Shown: piece after piece, positions 55,504 to 64,000 of the stretch | How the letters are laid out: every line of letters starts with the position of its first letter | Position numbering within the stretch: the stretch's first letter is position 1 | Source of the DNA: Oscheius dolichura | Taxonomy: Eukaryota; Nematoda; Chromadorea; Rhabditida; Rhabditidae | DNA: 64,000 bases | Direction: 5' to 3' | NCBI GenBank assembly: GCA_932521035.1 | Contig: OW051493.1 | Location: 8,494,001-8,558,000 of the forward strand | Notes under the pieces: generated by a model | Database searches by the model: none | What the model was told of the DNA's origin: nothing | The model's input: the letters and a program-made list of their open reading frames with translations, nothing else | Translations under genes and position numbers: made by a program

Positions 55504-55850
55504 AAGCCTCGGGGGGCCGCCGCCCGTGAACATCCGTGAACCTTCCAGAATACAGGGGCGACGTTCAATTGCCGTTTGCAGGCGTCTCTTTATACAGCTT
55601 GTCTCTACACGGCAAATCTTTAGCCTCCCCCGGTTTGAGCATACTTTTTGCTTTTTTTCAAGTTCTATTCCTTTCAAACCACCAGCTATATCAACAAGAA
55701 AAACTCATGTTCCGCTGAATTGTGTCTTTGCTTTCATTATTTTAACAGCAGATGTCAGCACTACTTATGGGTTGAGCCTGGCGTCGACTATCATTCTCTC
55801 TCTCTGTTGTTTCCTTCATTCCAGAATAATTCAATTTCTTTTCAGGAACG

Positions 55851-58790
55851 ATGGTCTCCATTGTCGGCCTCAACTTGGCCCTTTTTCTCTCATTTTTCCA
55901 TTTGGGAACCGTCGCTTATGGTAAAGATAGAGATGCCATCAAATGTCCAATGTTTCCAGCCTTCACCTGTGATGAGGACGGTTTCTACTCGAATCCTGAT
56001 GAGTGTATGAAATTCGTCAGCTGTTCCAAAGGACAACCAACGGAATTTGACTGTCCGAAAGGTATCTAAAATATTTCCAAGAGGGATTTCTTACTTCAGG
56101 AACAAGTTTTCACGCGGATCGAGGAGTTTGTGACACTACCGATCTGAGCAAATGTGCAACTACCAAGGCGACATCGGCCCCCCGTCGAGCAGCTCTTCCC
56201 GACATGGATTCAGAAGAATTTGGCCAGCAGATGGTGGAACTTTTGAAGAAGTATAAACCCTGTGAGAATCACAGCGGAGATGGAAGTTCGACACAGAATC
56301 CAAGTGATGAAGTTTCGGAATTCACGGAGAAAGATGGCGGATCGGGAGAGAAGACGACAACCCGTGGAGATCGCCATTCTACGACAACATCTTCAGGAGG
56401 CTCTACTGATTCCCAGGGAAGTGGAGGCTCGTCGAAGGGTTCTACCCCGACCGGCGGCCATTCTTCTACCCAGGAACCTGAAGAAGTTACTGACGGGGAT
56501 CATCACCCAATACGGAACTATACAACTCCAAATCCAGGAAATCCTTCTTCTGAACAGCCCGACCAGTCCAGTACCCGTGCAGCTATCACCAGCAGTCCTC
56601 TACCCCCTCCCACCTGTCCAGCCTGTCCCGAGAAGACTTGCCCCGTTGCTCCCAGTTGTCCATCTTGCCCCACGGCTCAATCCTGCCCAGGTGTGGATAC
56701 TCAACAGCCAAGATGTGAGTACTTCTCTAAAAAATATAATGATTCCCGCCCTTTTTAGCTGTCTGTGATGATGGATGGAAATACTTCGAAGCGTCAAAAT
56801 CGTGCTATTTCGTTGGAACTGATACGCGAATGAATAATCAGGCAGCTCAAACGGCCTGTAAGAATCAAGGAGGCATGTTGGCCTCTATTCATAGCGAGGC
56901 TGAAAATAATTTTGTCTTGGGTAAGTAAGGGGTGGAAGGGGGCAGTCTAGCCATTGACCGTTTCAATTCACATTTGTTTACAGACGCTGTCAAGGCAGCT
57001 GCCGTCAATGATTCTTTCAATCCCTGGATTGGAGTCTATAGAATTGGCCCATTTAAAAATGCCACCAGTATGGCTAATCTCGATGCGACGCCGGTAATTA
57101 ATAAGAATTAATATAGCCAACTATTGTATTCTTCCAGCTGGACTATAACAATTTTGTCGATCCGCCTGGAAATTTTGACGGGAATGAATTCTGCACAGAG
57201 GTTCGGTGTCCAATCAGCCGGAAAAGTCCTCCGTTTTCTAGTTTTTCTTCCGTAATCCTGGAGCAATTAATGGCGCTTGGAATGACATCAATTGCCTGTC
57301 GACTCGTCCAATGTTCGTCTGCAAGAAGACCATCAACCCTACCACTCCCACTGGTACCTGTCCTCCTCCGCCTGCTCCTTCGCCAAGTTGTCCTGCTTGT
57401 CCTGCAGCTGCTGCCTGTCCAGCTGCTCCCACTTGTCCGCCGCCTTCTCAGTGTCCTACCTGCCCTGTTCCTACAGAGAAAGTCTGTCCTACTGTAGCAC
57501 CCTGTCCGACGACAACACCAACACCAGCAAAACGTGAGCACTTCATTAGTAATATGGATTCATAGCAGGGATCTTCGTAATTAGTAATTACGGTTTCGGC
57601 GGGAAGAGTTTTGAGCAGGGCGGCCGACAGAAAATCACCAAAGGGGGAACCTTATGATTTTTGCATTTTTAGTCGATCAGAAAAGTACAGAAGGGAGACG
57701 TCACATTTTTTCACTTCACATTTTCACACAATTTCTCCTAAAAGTCATTATAGCAGTAAAAATGTAGCTAGACTGCAACACATTCGTTTTTTGCATTTTC
57801 CTCGTAGTTAGCTTTAATCGCATTTTAGCTATTCAGCGTTATTTTCGGGATCAAATTAACAGTGAACACTACTTTTTGGAACCTAAACTTTGAAATAAAA
57901 GGATATTAATGCTAGTAGAATAGTTGGAACAACTTATTTTGCTCGTTATGATACTTGAAATCTGGTATAATCCAATCAACAGATACTATTTCAATAAGAA
58001 TTTCCACTTTTTGGAGGGAATTAATATTGTAGAAACTGCTATCTAGGTGATATAACACTGAGTGCGACGTTTTTGGGGTTAAAAACAGCCTCAGATTGAT
58101 ATAGGGGTAAAAAAGTCAGAAATACTGTTGTTTATTGTCTGTTGAACTGGAGAAAATCTGAATTTATCATTGTTAAAAGTTGAAAAAGTTAATTTCCGGT
58201 TTTCTTACCATCCCTTTTTAGCTACTTGTGATGTTGGATGGAAACATTATGCCGCTACAAAGTCGTGTTACTTCCTGGGAGCAAAACTACTGAGCAGTGT
58301 GGATGCTCAAAAGGCATGTAAGGATCAAGGAGCTACATTGGCCTCCATTCACAGTGAAGCTGAAAATACTTTTATCTTTGGTAGGGAAAAAATAATAAAA
58401 GCTCGGGGAAAAGTTAGCTTCTTCTTTCTTTCAGATTATGTCAAGTCCTCTCCGGCTCCTGTAACTCCTGTTTGGATAGGAGTTTTTAGAAATGGTCCCA
58501 ATAATACGAACTTCGACAATTATGACGGAACACCGGTTAGAAACTACAGTAGCCCCCATATTAACATAATCTAATAATTACAGCTGGACTACACAAAATG
58601 GGGCCCGGGAGAGCCGAATAACAAAAATGAATTCTGCGTAGAGGTGAGTTGAACTGGTAAACCGTGAACAACATTCTACCAGATGTTTGTGAATGCTACA
58701 AACGGACCGGATGGATTCTGGAATGATCGACCTTGCGAACCTGTTGGTCCTATTGGGCTTTATGCATGCAAAAAGCCGATGAATCAGTAG
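55851..58790 (+). CDS. Secreted chitin-binding protein with two C-type lectin domains
   Basis: Exons are 55851-56061, 56100-56714, 56759-56920, 56984-57093, 57138-57200, 57242-57533, 58222-58380, 58435-58535, 58584-58643 and 58683-58790. Phases close, giving 626 residues. The order is: signal peptide (MVSIVGLNLALFLSFF...); a peritrophin-type chitin-binding domain with six Cys (KCPMFPAFTC to GVCD...C); a Ser/Thr/Gly-rich linker; a Cys-Pro repeat (CPACPEKTCP, CPSCP); lectin domain 1 (CDDGWKYF, WIGVYRIG, WNDINC, FVCKK); a second Cys-Pro linker; and lectin domain 2 (CDVGWKHY, WIGVFRNG, GEPNNKNEFC, WNDRPC, YACKK). Domain 2 has the EPN and WND motifs of calcium-dependent mannose-type binding; domain 1 has lost EPN. 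The TTTTCAG before GAACG-ATG is a 5' splice or spliced-leader acceptor. The role is inferred to be extracellular glycan or chitin binding, perhaps in defence or cuticle. Confidence 0.92.
57534..58221 (+). other. Long intron between the two lectin units
   Basis: The 688-base intron has donor GTGAGC and acceptor TTTTTAG. It is AT-rich with no repeat or gene recognised. It is far longer than the other introns of this gene (about 38-63 bases). Confidence 0.7.
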
Positions 58791-58799
58791 AGGCATCTA

Positions 58800-58805
58800 A
58801 ATAAA
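58800..58805 (+). terminator. Poly(A) signal of the lectin gene
   Basis: AATAAA ten bases past the TAG stop, as expected for a short nematode 3' UTR. Confidence 0.7.
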
Positions 58806-59101
58806 TTTCTCATTGTTTTGTGTTTGAAGTTTAAAAAATATATACAATTATTAGCTACTCTAGCAGAAGCAGTCGACACCGGGGAGCCATTCGGTTTCAG
58901 CTGATGAAATAACTGTGTCTCATCCTCCCTGTTTGGAACACTTTTTATGGCTAAGACTAGAAGTGCCCAGTTTTATTGATGTTCACCTTAGTTCGTCGGC
59001 CAAGAAAACTCGGAAGCAATCGGGCCTGACAATGCCCCCTCATCCTCTTTTGATGTTCAGCTCTTTCCAGTTCCGAAATTAAAAAAATTAAATAAAAAGC
59101 T

Positions 59102-59107
59102 TTTATT
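59102..59107 (-). terminator. Candidate poly(A) signal, minus strand
   Basis: AATAAA on the minus strand, about 135 bases past the stop of the gene ending at 59240. A plus-strand AATAAA lies a few bases away at 59090, so the convergent genes end close together. Confidence 0.5.
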
Positions 59108-59239
59108 TGTCAAAATGTACCATTATGTTCCTCTCATAATATGATCCCGAGTTACTGAACCACACGGCTTGCATAACCCTTTTAACCAATTTGCAACAGG
59201 TATAGAAATAACAAGAGACAAGCAGATTCCAAAAATCGG

Positions 59240-59940
59240 TTATTTTCCATATTTCAAGATAGAATCCTCCCTCTCCTTGTAGCTCCACCAATGGTGATGA
59301 GCCGGAATTCCTCGCAGATCTTCGGAAATACTGCCAGTCTCATACTGCGGCCGCTGGTCTTTCAGGCTCTCCAACTTCTTGTCCAGATCCTTTACCACTT
59401 TATCGGCTAACAGATCCTTCAGCTCCCGATCCAACCATCCGTTACTACGATCAAAGTCGTCTTTAATAAATTGCAATCCGGAGCGGATGCTTCGGAGCCT
59501 CTTAACATTCTCAATTCCAAGGGCGTTCAGTCGCTTGATGACAATTTCCAGAAGGGGTATGGTATCGAAGATCTCCTTCTCCAGCCATTTTCTCTGGTCA
59601 GATGTGAAGAGACTTTCCGGTTCTTTGGAGGACTGATGGCAGCAGCAGCAGAACGTGAATACCGCCTCCAAAAAGGTTGAGCCAGTTACGGTGTTAGAGC
59701 CGGCAATTAGGGTGGTGAGCTCGGAGAGAAAAATTTCAGTTGTTGTTCCATCTGAAAAGAACAACAAGAAATGATTTTCATACAGAATACGACGTACATA
59801 ACTGTGATACCGTACCTTTTAACAGAAGAGTGAACAGATGGGAGTAGAGACAATACAATGTATAGAACTGTCGAAGAACGGGGAGGATGATGAAATGACC
59901 AGCGCTTTTGGTAGAATGCCGAAAGACTGTTGACAATGCT
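59240..59940 (-). CDS. Unfamiliar protein, 5' end unresolved
   Basis: The main exon is 59240-59751, opened by acceptor TTCTTTTCAG. It encodes about 170 residues: a hydrophobic Cys-rich patch (FLEAVFTFCCCC), then a charged, probably helical region (WLEKEIFDTIPLLEIVIKRL, WLDRELKDLLADKVVKDLDK), ending ILKYGK. An upstream exon to 59816 (donor GTACGG) reads in phase as ...FIILPVLRQFYTLYCLYSHL, but I find no ATG in that frame before a stop near 59947. A further 5' exon or a broken start is possible. No family was recognised. It lies about 110 bases after the mucin-like gene's stop on the same strand. Confidence 0.55.
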
Positions 59941-60035
59941 TCGCCGTGGCCCGGCTATCTAACAGCCATTCCCCATCATAACAAGATGAATACATAATGC
60001 AAAACTACGGCCTGTTATTGTCTCCGTTAAAATTT

Positions 60036-60041
60036 TTTATT
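60036..60041 (-). terminator. Poly(A) signal of the mucin-like gene
   Basis: AATAAA on the minus strand, 12 bases past the stop at 60054-60056. The spacing predicts a very short 3' UTR. Confidence 0.6.
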
Positions 60042-60053
60042 CTTTCAAAAAAT

Positions 60054-61054
60054 TTACTTAGATCCCAGAGTAACTTCCGCCATACTCATGTCTACTGTCG
60101 ACATTGTCGAGCCAGCTACGGAACTTGGCTCTTGTTTCGGATGGCGTGTCTTCTTCTTCCTCGCCGGGCAGAGACCCTTCCGGGTAATAGCAACACCAGC
60201 CAGTACGGTACCCAGCAGGCCGAGGACTGCCAGACCAATAGACGAATAGAACAGCGCCGTCCAGAGGTCCTGCTGTCGCATTCCTTTCTTGGCCGGCAGT
60301 GCTGTTCCAGTCGAATTCACGGCCCCGACATTGTTCGTAATATTGCCAGTCGTGGTGGGAGTCGTGGCAGAGGACGTCGGCTGTCCCGTTTGATTACTGC
60401 CGGTTGTTGCTGCTACAGTAGTACTGGCGACTGGAGAGAAGTCGGTAGAGTCTGTAGACGGGACTGGAGTGATGGAAGGAGCAGGCGATAGGGTAGCGGG
60501 AGCTGTAGGAGTCGTAGTTACAGTAGTTGCAGGATCAGATGTTGAAGAGTCAGGAGCTGGAGTATCCGGTGACGGAGAAACGCTGCTGGTTACATTCGTA
60601 TCCGGTGACGGAGAAGCGCTGCTGGTTACATTCGCTGCGGGATCATCGGTAGTGGTTGAATCAGCCGTTGAATTGTCCGCGGCCTCGGTAGAATTCGAAT
60701 CCTCCCTCAACTTTCTGACCACACCGGCCGGGATAAGAAGTGCTTCTCTCTCCTTGTTGATCTCTTCCTGAATCACTAGTCGCTGCTTGAATTCCTCGGG
60801 TCCCGAAGCGATGGTAGAATTGAATGGACTGGCGTCGACTTCATTTTGTCTCTTCAGAAGGAGAGGAGAATCGTCCTGGATTGTTTCATCACTGCGGGAA
60901 TTCCCGCCGCCGCCGTCGTCAGCCGTCTCCAAAAAGGCAGAGGTAAAGGAGATCACCAACAGAAACAGTACTGTAAAACGGGTTGTTATTTGAGTAAAAA
61001 TGAAGTTAGAAAAGTGGGCTAAAAATAGCACTAACAAGCATGGAAAAGTCGCAT
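60054..61054 (-). CDS. Mucin-like type I membrane protein
   Basis: The model has exon 61036-61054 (19 bases, ATG at 61054), donor GTTAGT, a 65-base intron, acceptor GTTTTACAG and exon 60054-60970. The splice creates a clean signal peptide, MRLFHALLFLLVISFTSAF, which is why I prefer it to the longer unspliced frame from 61136. The 311-residue protein has an acidic N-terminal part, a coiled-looking EEFKQRLVIQEEINKERE, and a long Ser/Thr/Pro ectodomain with several Asn-X-Ser/Thr sites and a tandem unit NVTSS(A/V)SPSPDT. A transmembrane segment (LWTALFYSSIGLAVLGLLG) and a basic tail (ARKKKTRHPK) follow. The ectodomain would be heavily O-glycosylated. The family is not recognised; a cell-surface role is inferred. 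Confidence 0.8.
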
Positions 61055-61136
61055 AGTAGACCGGCCGCTTTCGAAGCAAAGAAGTAGATTGATTGATGAC
61101 GAGCCGGGGCTTTCTTGTAATAAACGGTAAAAACAA

Positions 61137-61982
61137 GAAGAAAACAAGGCGAAACGACGGGAAGTAGGCATTTTTGTCTTGACAATTTCTACAAGAAGCT
61201 GGGAAGGCTTCCTGAGTTACCGTAACCAGTAATACTAAACCAGACGGGAGCCTTGTTCGGAAGTTTTGGCATGTTTCCGAGGGTTGTTTCTTCCGTTCTG
61301 AAGACTTACAATCGTCTTGTCTACCTGTCTCTTCCCCGAGTCTGTAAGTCTACCTGGAGTCTAATTTCCCCCAAGAAGTTCTTGACCGTAATAGGTGGTG
61401 TCTCTGGCCAACCTTGCGGGGTTCCTTGGTGAGAGACCCACTGGTTGTGGATACTCCAGTCGTACGCTTTCAAGGCGGTCCATAGAGTTGTCTTCGTGGA
61501 TTCACCTAGACAATCCCCAGTATATGATTGTATAGTCCATTTCCAACGGATATTCCACGGATTCAGGCGGCGCGTCTTCGCTACGGGACCTGGTCTGAAA
61601 GCATCCTGGTCCCGTAGCGGAGCGAGGTTTCTGAGGAATATCCGTTGGAAATGGGCTATTTAATGTTTGAGGCAAGTTTGCGGTGAAGATTCGAGAAGGC
61701 TAGTAGAAACTGATTTAGGAGCCATACACAAGAGCTTCCAGATTGGTTCACAAGCGTTCGTCATAGATTTCTCTATTATAGGCATCTCAACCGGCCAGGC
61801 CTTGTTCCAAACACCTTGTCAGATTTGAAGTTACCGTACTAAAGAGCAGGCCATGGATGCCATTAGATGAGGTCATAGAAAGTAAAAATACGGAAACAGC
61901 GGGCAATACAAGACAAAAACCAAGCGATTTTCCCTTTAGAAGGTAAATAATGAGTGTGAACACGTTCTAGCCAAAGATTTCT
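61137..61982. other. Spacer with one inverted repeat
   Basis: This lies between the two minus-strand membrane-protein genes. Apart from the inverted repeat at 61532-61659 I see no gene. It should contain the promoter of the mucin-like gene. Confidence 0.5.
61532..61659. mobile_element. 128-bp imperfect inverted repeat (MITE-like)
   Basis: The left arm ATAGTCCATTTCCAACGGAT and following ATTCC mirror GGAATATCCGTTGGAAATGG and following GCTAT. An inner arm, CGCTACGGGACC, mirrors GGTCCCGTAGCG. It is unrelated to the other two inverted-repeat elements. Confidence 0.75.
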
Positions 61983-63012
61983 TTATTTACTGGTTGATTC
62001 TATTGCTGTACTCGAGCCGTGCGGACCCTCTTTCATCATTCTTTCAATAAAAGACGGCGACTTCCCCCTGGATCCGGACTTTTTGTGTGATTCTGGCGTT
62101 GCCGCTTTCTTGTGTCTGCTCGGTGCCGACTTCTTCGGAGTTTCCATCTTTGAATTATGCGCCTTCTTGTGCTCTTTTTCCTTTACTTTTTCCATTTTTG
62201 AGCCCGGGGTTGCCGGCTTCTTCTCCTTTCCACTTCCGTCCTTCTTTCTCTTCCCGCTTCCGCTCCCTTCCTTCTTGTTGGACGAGTGAGTCGACGACAT
62301 CTTGGATTTCTCCCGTTTTCTTTTCTTCTTTCCTGGACTTCCCGGCTTTGAGCCCCTGGGGATGATCTTCTCCTTCTGCGGTGTGGCCGGTTTCCTCGTC
62401 GGTATTGCCTCCTGTTTTGATGTTTCCGCCTTCTTCTTTACTTTCTCCTCATTTCTCGGCGGCGTAGCCGCCCTCGTTGGGGATTTTTCCTTCTTCTTGG
62501 CACTTTCCGCCTTCTTGACGACCTTCTCCTCCTTTTTGACCGGCTCACTCGTGTTCGCATTATTTTGTATCGGCGATGGGTTCACTTCTTTTATTGTTAT
62601 TTTCGGCCCTTGTTCCACTTTAGCCGGTGCTTTTGTTGATTTTGGTTCAATCTTCACCGGCAACAGCGCCTCCTTGATTCCTCCATTCGGCTCTCTCCAA
62701 CCCGACTTCGGAATTATGAAATAGAGAGTTACGGTATAGACAGCCAGGACGAGGATCAAAACAACGAGGGCTATCAACTGCCACGGCCAGTAAGTCGACT
62801 TCAATTCGGAGGAGTGCGGCTTGGCGGCGGAGTAGGACGCCGCCATGTCTGCTACATGTTTCAGTTCCTCATCTTCGTCTTCCATCCAAAATTCGGCCGC
62901 TGTGAAGGTCGGAAGAAAAACTGAAAAGAGGGGAATTTTAGAAAGAAAAAATGGAGAGAAACGAACTTAGGAAAAGGAAGCAGCAAAGAGACCTTCTACT
63001 TGCCAGGGACAT
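61983..63012 (-). CDS. Single-pass membrane protein with lysine-rich tail
   Basis: Exon 62967-63012 (ATG at 63012) joins via donor GTTCGT and acceptor TTTTCAG to exon 61983-62920, giving 327 residues. The first exon supplies a signal peptide (MSLASRRSLCCFLFLIFLP). Next come an acidic EDEDEEL patch and a transmembrane segment (QLIALVVLILVLAVYTVTLYF). The last two-thirds of the protein is Lys/Ser/Pro/Glu-rich with recurring ATP motifs (RAATPP, KPATPQ, KPATPG, KAATPE) and KKKRKREK, resembling histone H1-type disorder. With this topology the basic tail is predicted to be cytosolic. AATAAA at 61982-61987 overlaps the stop codon. The family is not recognised. Confidence 0.8.
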
Positions 63013-63593
63013 TTTGGAAATGGTGGCCAAGAGATAGGAAAAGAGTGTTAAAAAAGGGAACAGGAAATTGAACGATTTAAACATGTTGGAGATAAGGTTT
63101 CCTGTTAATTACCCGGTGCTTTTGAAAATCCACCGACGAGCAACATAGCTGCACACCGTAGTCGGCGGCCATCAGAGAAAGCGGAGGACTGAAATTCAAC
63201 TCCCAATTAAACTTTATCGTTCCCGGGCTGTTATTAAAGCAATTATCAGGGCCCGATTGTACATATTACCGTAGAGAATAACCGTGTATCAACTTCATTT
63301 TTGCGAAAACTCCATTGACCGTATAACCGCTATTTTTCTCTGCACATTGTTCTTTCATGATTTACGCTACCCAAAACGGGAACTTCGCTTTCTAGTGAGG
63401 ATGCTCCAGTCCCTTTTTAATCTATTTTTTTTTAAACAAAAGCGGTACGGTAATCTGCATTTTTCCCGTCGTCCGAGCCCTAAAGCGACGCGTTCCCTGC
63501 TTTCCGTGCTCGCGTTGCATGTGTCTGTCTTATATAAGGCCGGCCCCCCTCGCTTTCCCATCACACTGGTCTCCCTGCTCCCCCCAACTCAAG
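63013..63593. promoter_or_regulatory. Divergent promoter region
   Basis: This 580-base spacer separates the heads of two divergently transcribed genes. On the plus strand TATATAAG at 63531-63538 sits 55 bases before the skr-type start codon, a likely TATA box. Confidence 0.55.
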
Positions 63594-64000
63594 ATGTCCA
63601 CCGAAACCGCTGCCAAGAAGCTGTTGCAATTCACCCTGAAGGCCAACGACGGCGAGAAGATCACCGTGCCCGAAGATGCGGCCTTCCAGTCGAACCTGCT
63701 CAAGAAAATGGTCTCGGACCTCGGAATCTCCTCTTCTGAAGACGCGATGCTCTCGGAGGCTCTTCCCGTCTCAAATGTCGACGGCTGGGCTTTGAAGAAG
63801 ATTCTCGACTGGTGTGAGACTCATCGTGGCGAGACCTACAAGCCGAAGGAGGAACATGAAGACCCCCGGATCAGGCTGACCGAGGCAGACAAGGAATACC
63901 TGGACGTCACGTCGGAACAGCTCTACTCCATGCTGATGGTTCGTCTTTTTCTCTATTTTCCGGTTAAAGAGACAATTTCAGGGCGCCAACTACCTGGATA
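63594..64000 (+). CDS. SKP1-related (SKR) protein, N-terminal part
   Basis: SKP1 proteins bridge cullin-1 and F-box proteins in SCF ubiquitin ligases. Exon 1 is 63594-63938, the intron is 63939-63981 (GTTCGT, TTTCAG), and exon 2 opens GANYLD at 63982 and leaves the window. The N-terminal BTB-like fold is visible: FTLKANDGEKITVPEDAA, LLKKMVSDLGI, a variable acidic loop, LPVSNVDGWALKKILDWCETH and ANYLD. Compared with canonical SKP1 it lacks the W-D-x-E-F-L-K-V-D-Q consensus (here EADKEYLDVTSEQLY), so it is a divergent paralogue, as in the expanded nematode skr family. The C-terminal helices that contact F-box proteins lie outside the window. Confidence 0.92.
   Translation, partial: MSTETAAKKLLQFTLKANDGEKITVPEDAAFQSNLLKKMVSDLGISSSEDAMLSEALPVSNVDGWALKKILDWCETHRGETYKPKEEHEDPRIRLTEADKEYLDVTSEQLYSMLMVRLFLYFPVKETISGRQLPG

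Overview
The window is nuclear DNA from a nematode. The evidence is: introns mostly 40-70 bases long with acceptors ending in (T)TTTCAG or TTTTAG; a neuronal synaptotagmin gene that can be aligned exon by exon, from memory, with Caenorhabditis snt-1; a BAH-ELM2-SANT-GATA corepressor of the egl-27/RERE type; and members of expanded nematode families (Str-superfamily chemoreceptor, F-box, SKP1-related, C-type lectin). I cannot name the species. The coding style fits a rhabditid.

Layout. Positions 1-1221 hold a minus-strand chemoreceptor-like gene or relic. Positions 1503-2009 hold an F-box-like gene that runs into a small inverted-repeat transposon. Positions 2146-8569 are non-coding with dispersed repeats. 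Positions 8588-13007 (+) hold the full snt-1 gene, nine coding exons plus one alternative exon. It converges on the egl-27-like gene (minus, 28765 to 16442, eleven coding exons), whose 5' introns are long and rich in purine/pyrimidine tracts. Positions 28767-55120 are about 26 kb without a convincing gene. They carry GA/CT tracts, a 22-G run, a 27-C run, GATA and E-box motifs and several transposon copies, and may hold regulatory DNA and upstream exons of egl-27.

The right end is gene dense. Positions 55851-58790 (+) encode a secreted chitin-binding plus double C-type lectin protein. Three minus-strand genes follow: an unfamiliar protein (59240 to about 59940), a mucin-like type I membrane protein (60054-61054), and a lysine-rich single-pass membrane protein (61983-63012). 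The first two are about 110 bases apart, which would suit an operon. A SKP1-related gene starts at 63594 on the plus strand and leaves the window.

The most notable non-genic feature is a MITE family of about 150 bp. There are nine clear copies, one diverged relative and one solo arm, and the arms can form a long hairpin. Other repeat pairs, two further large inverted repeats and a recurrent 14-base motif are listed separately. All gene models come from reading splice signals and reading-frame phase by eye; nothing was aligned or searched.
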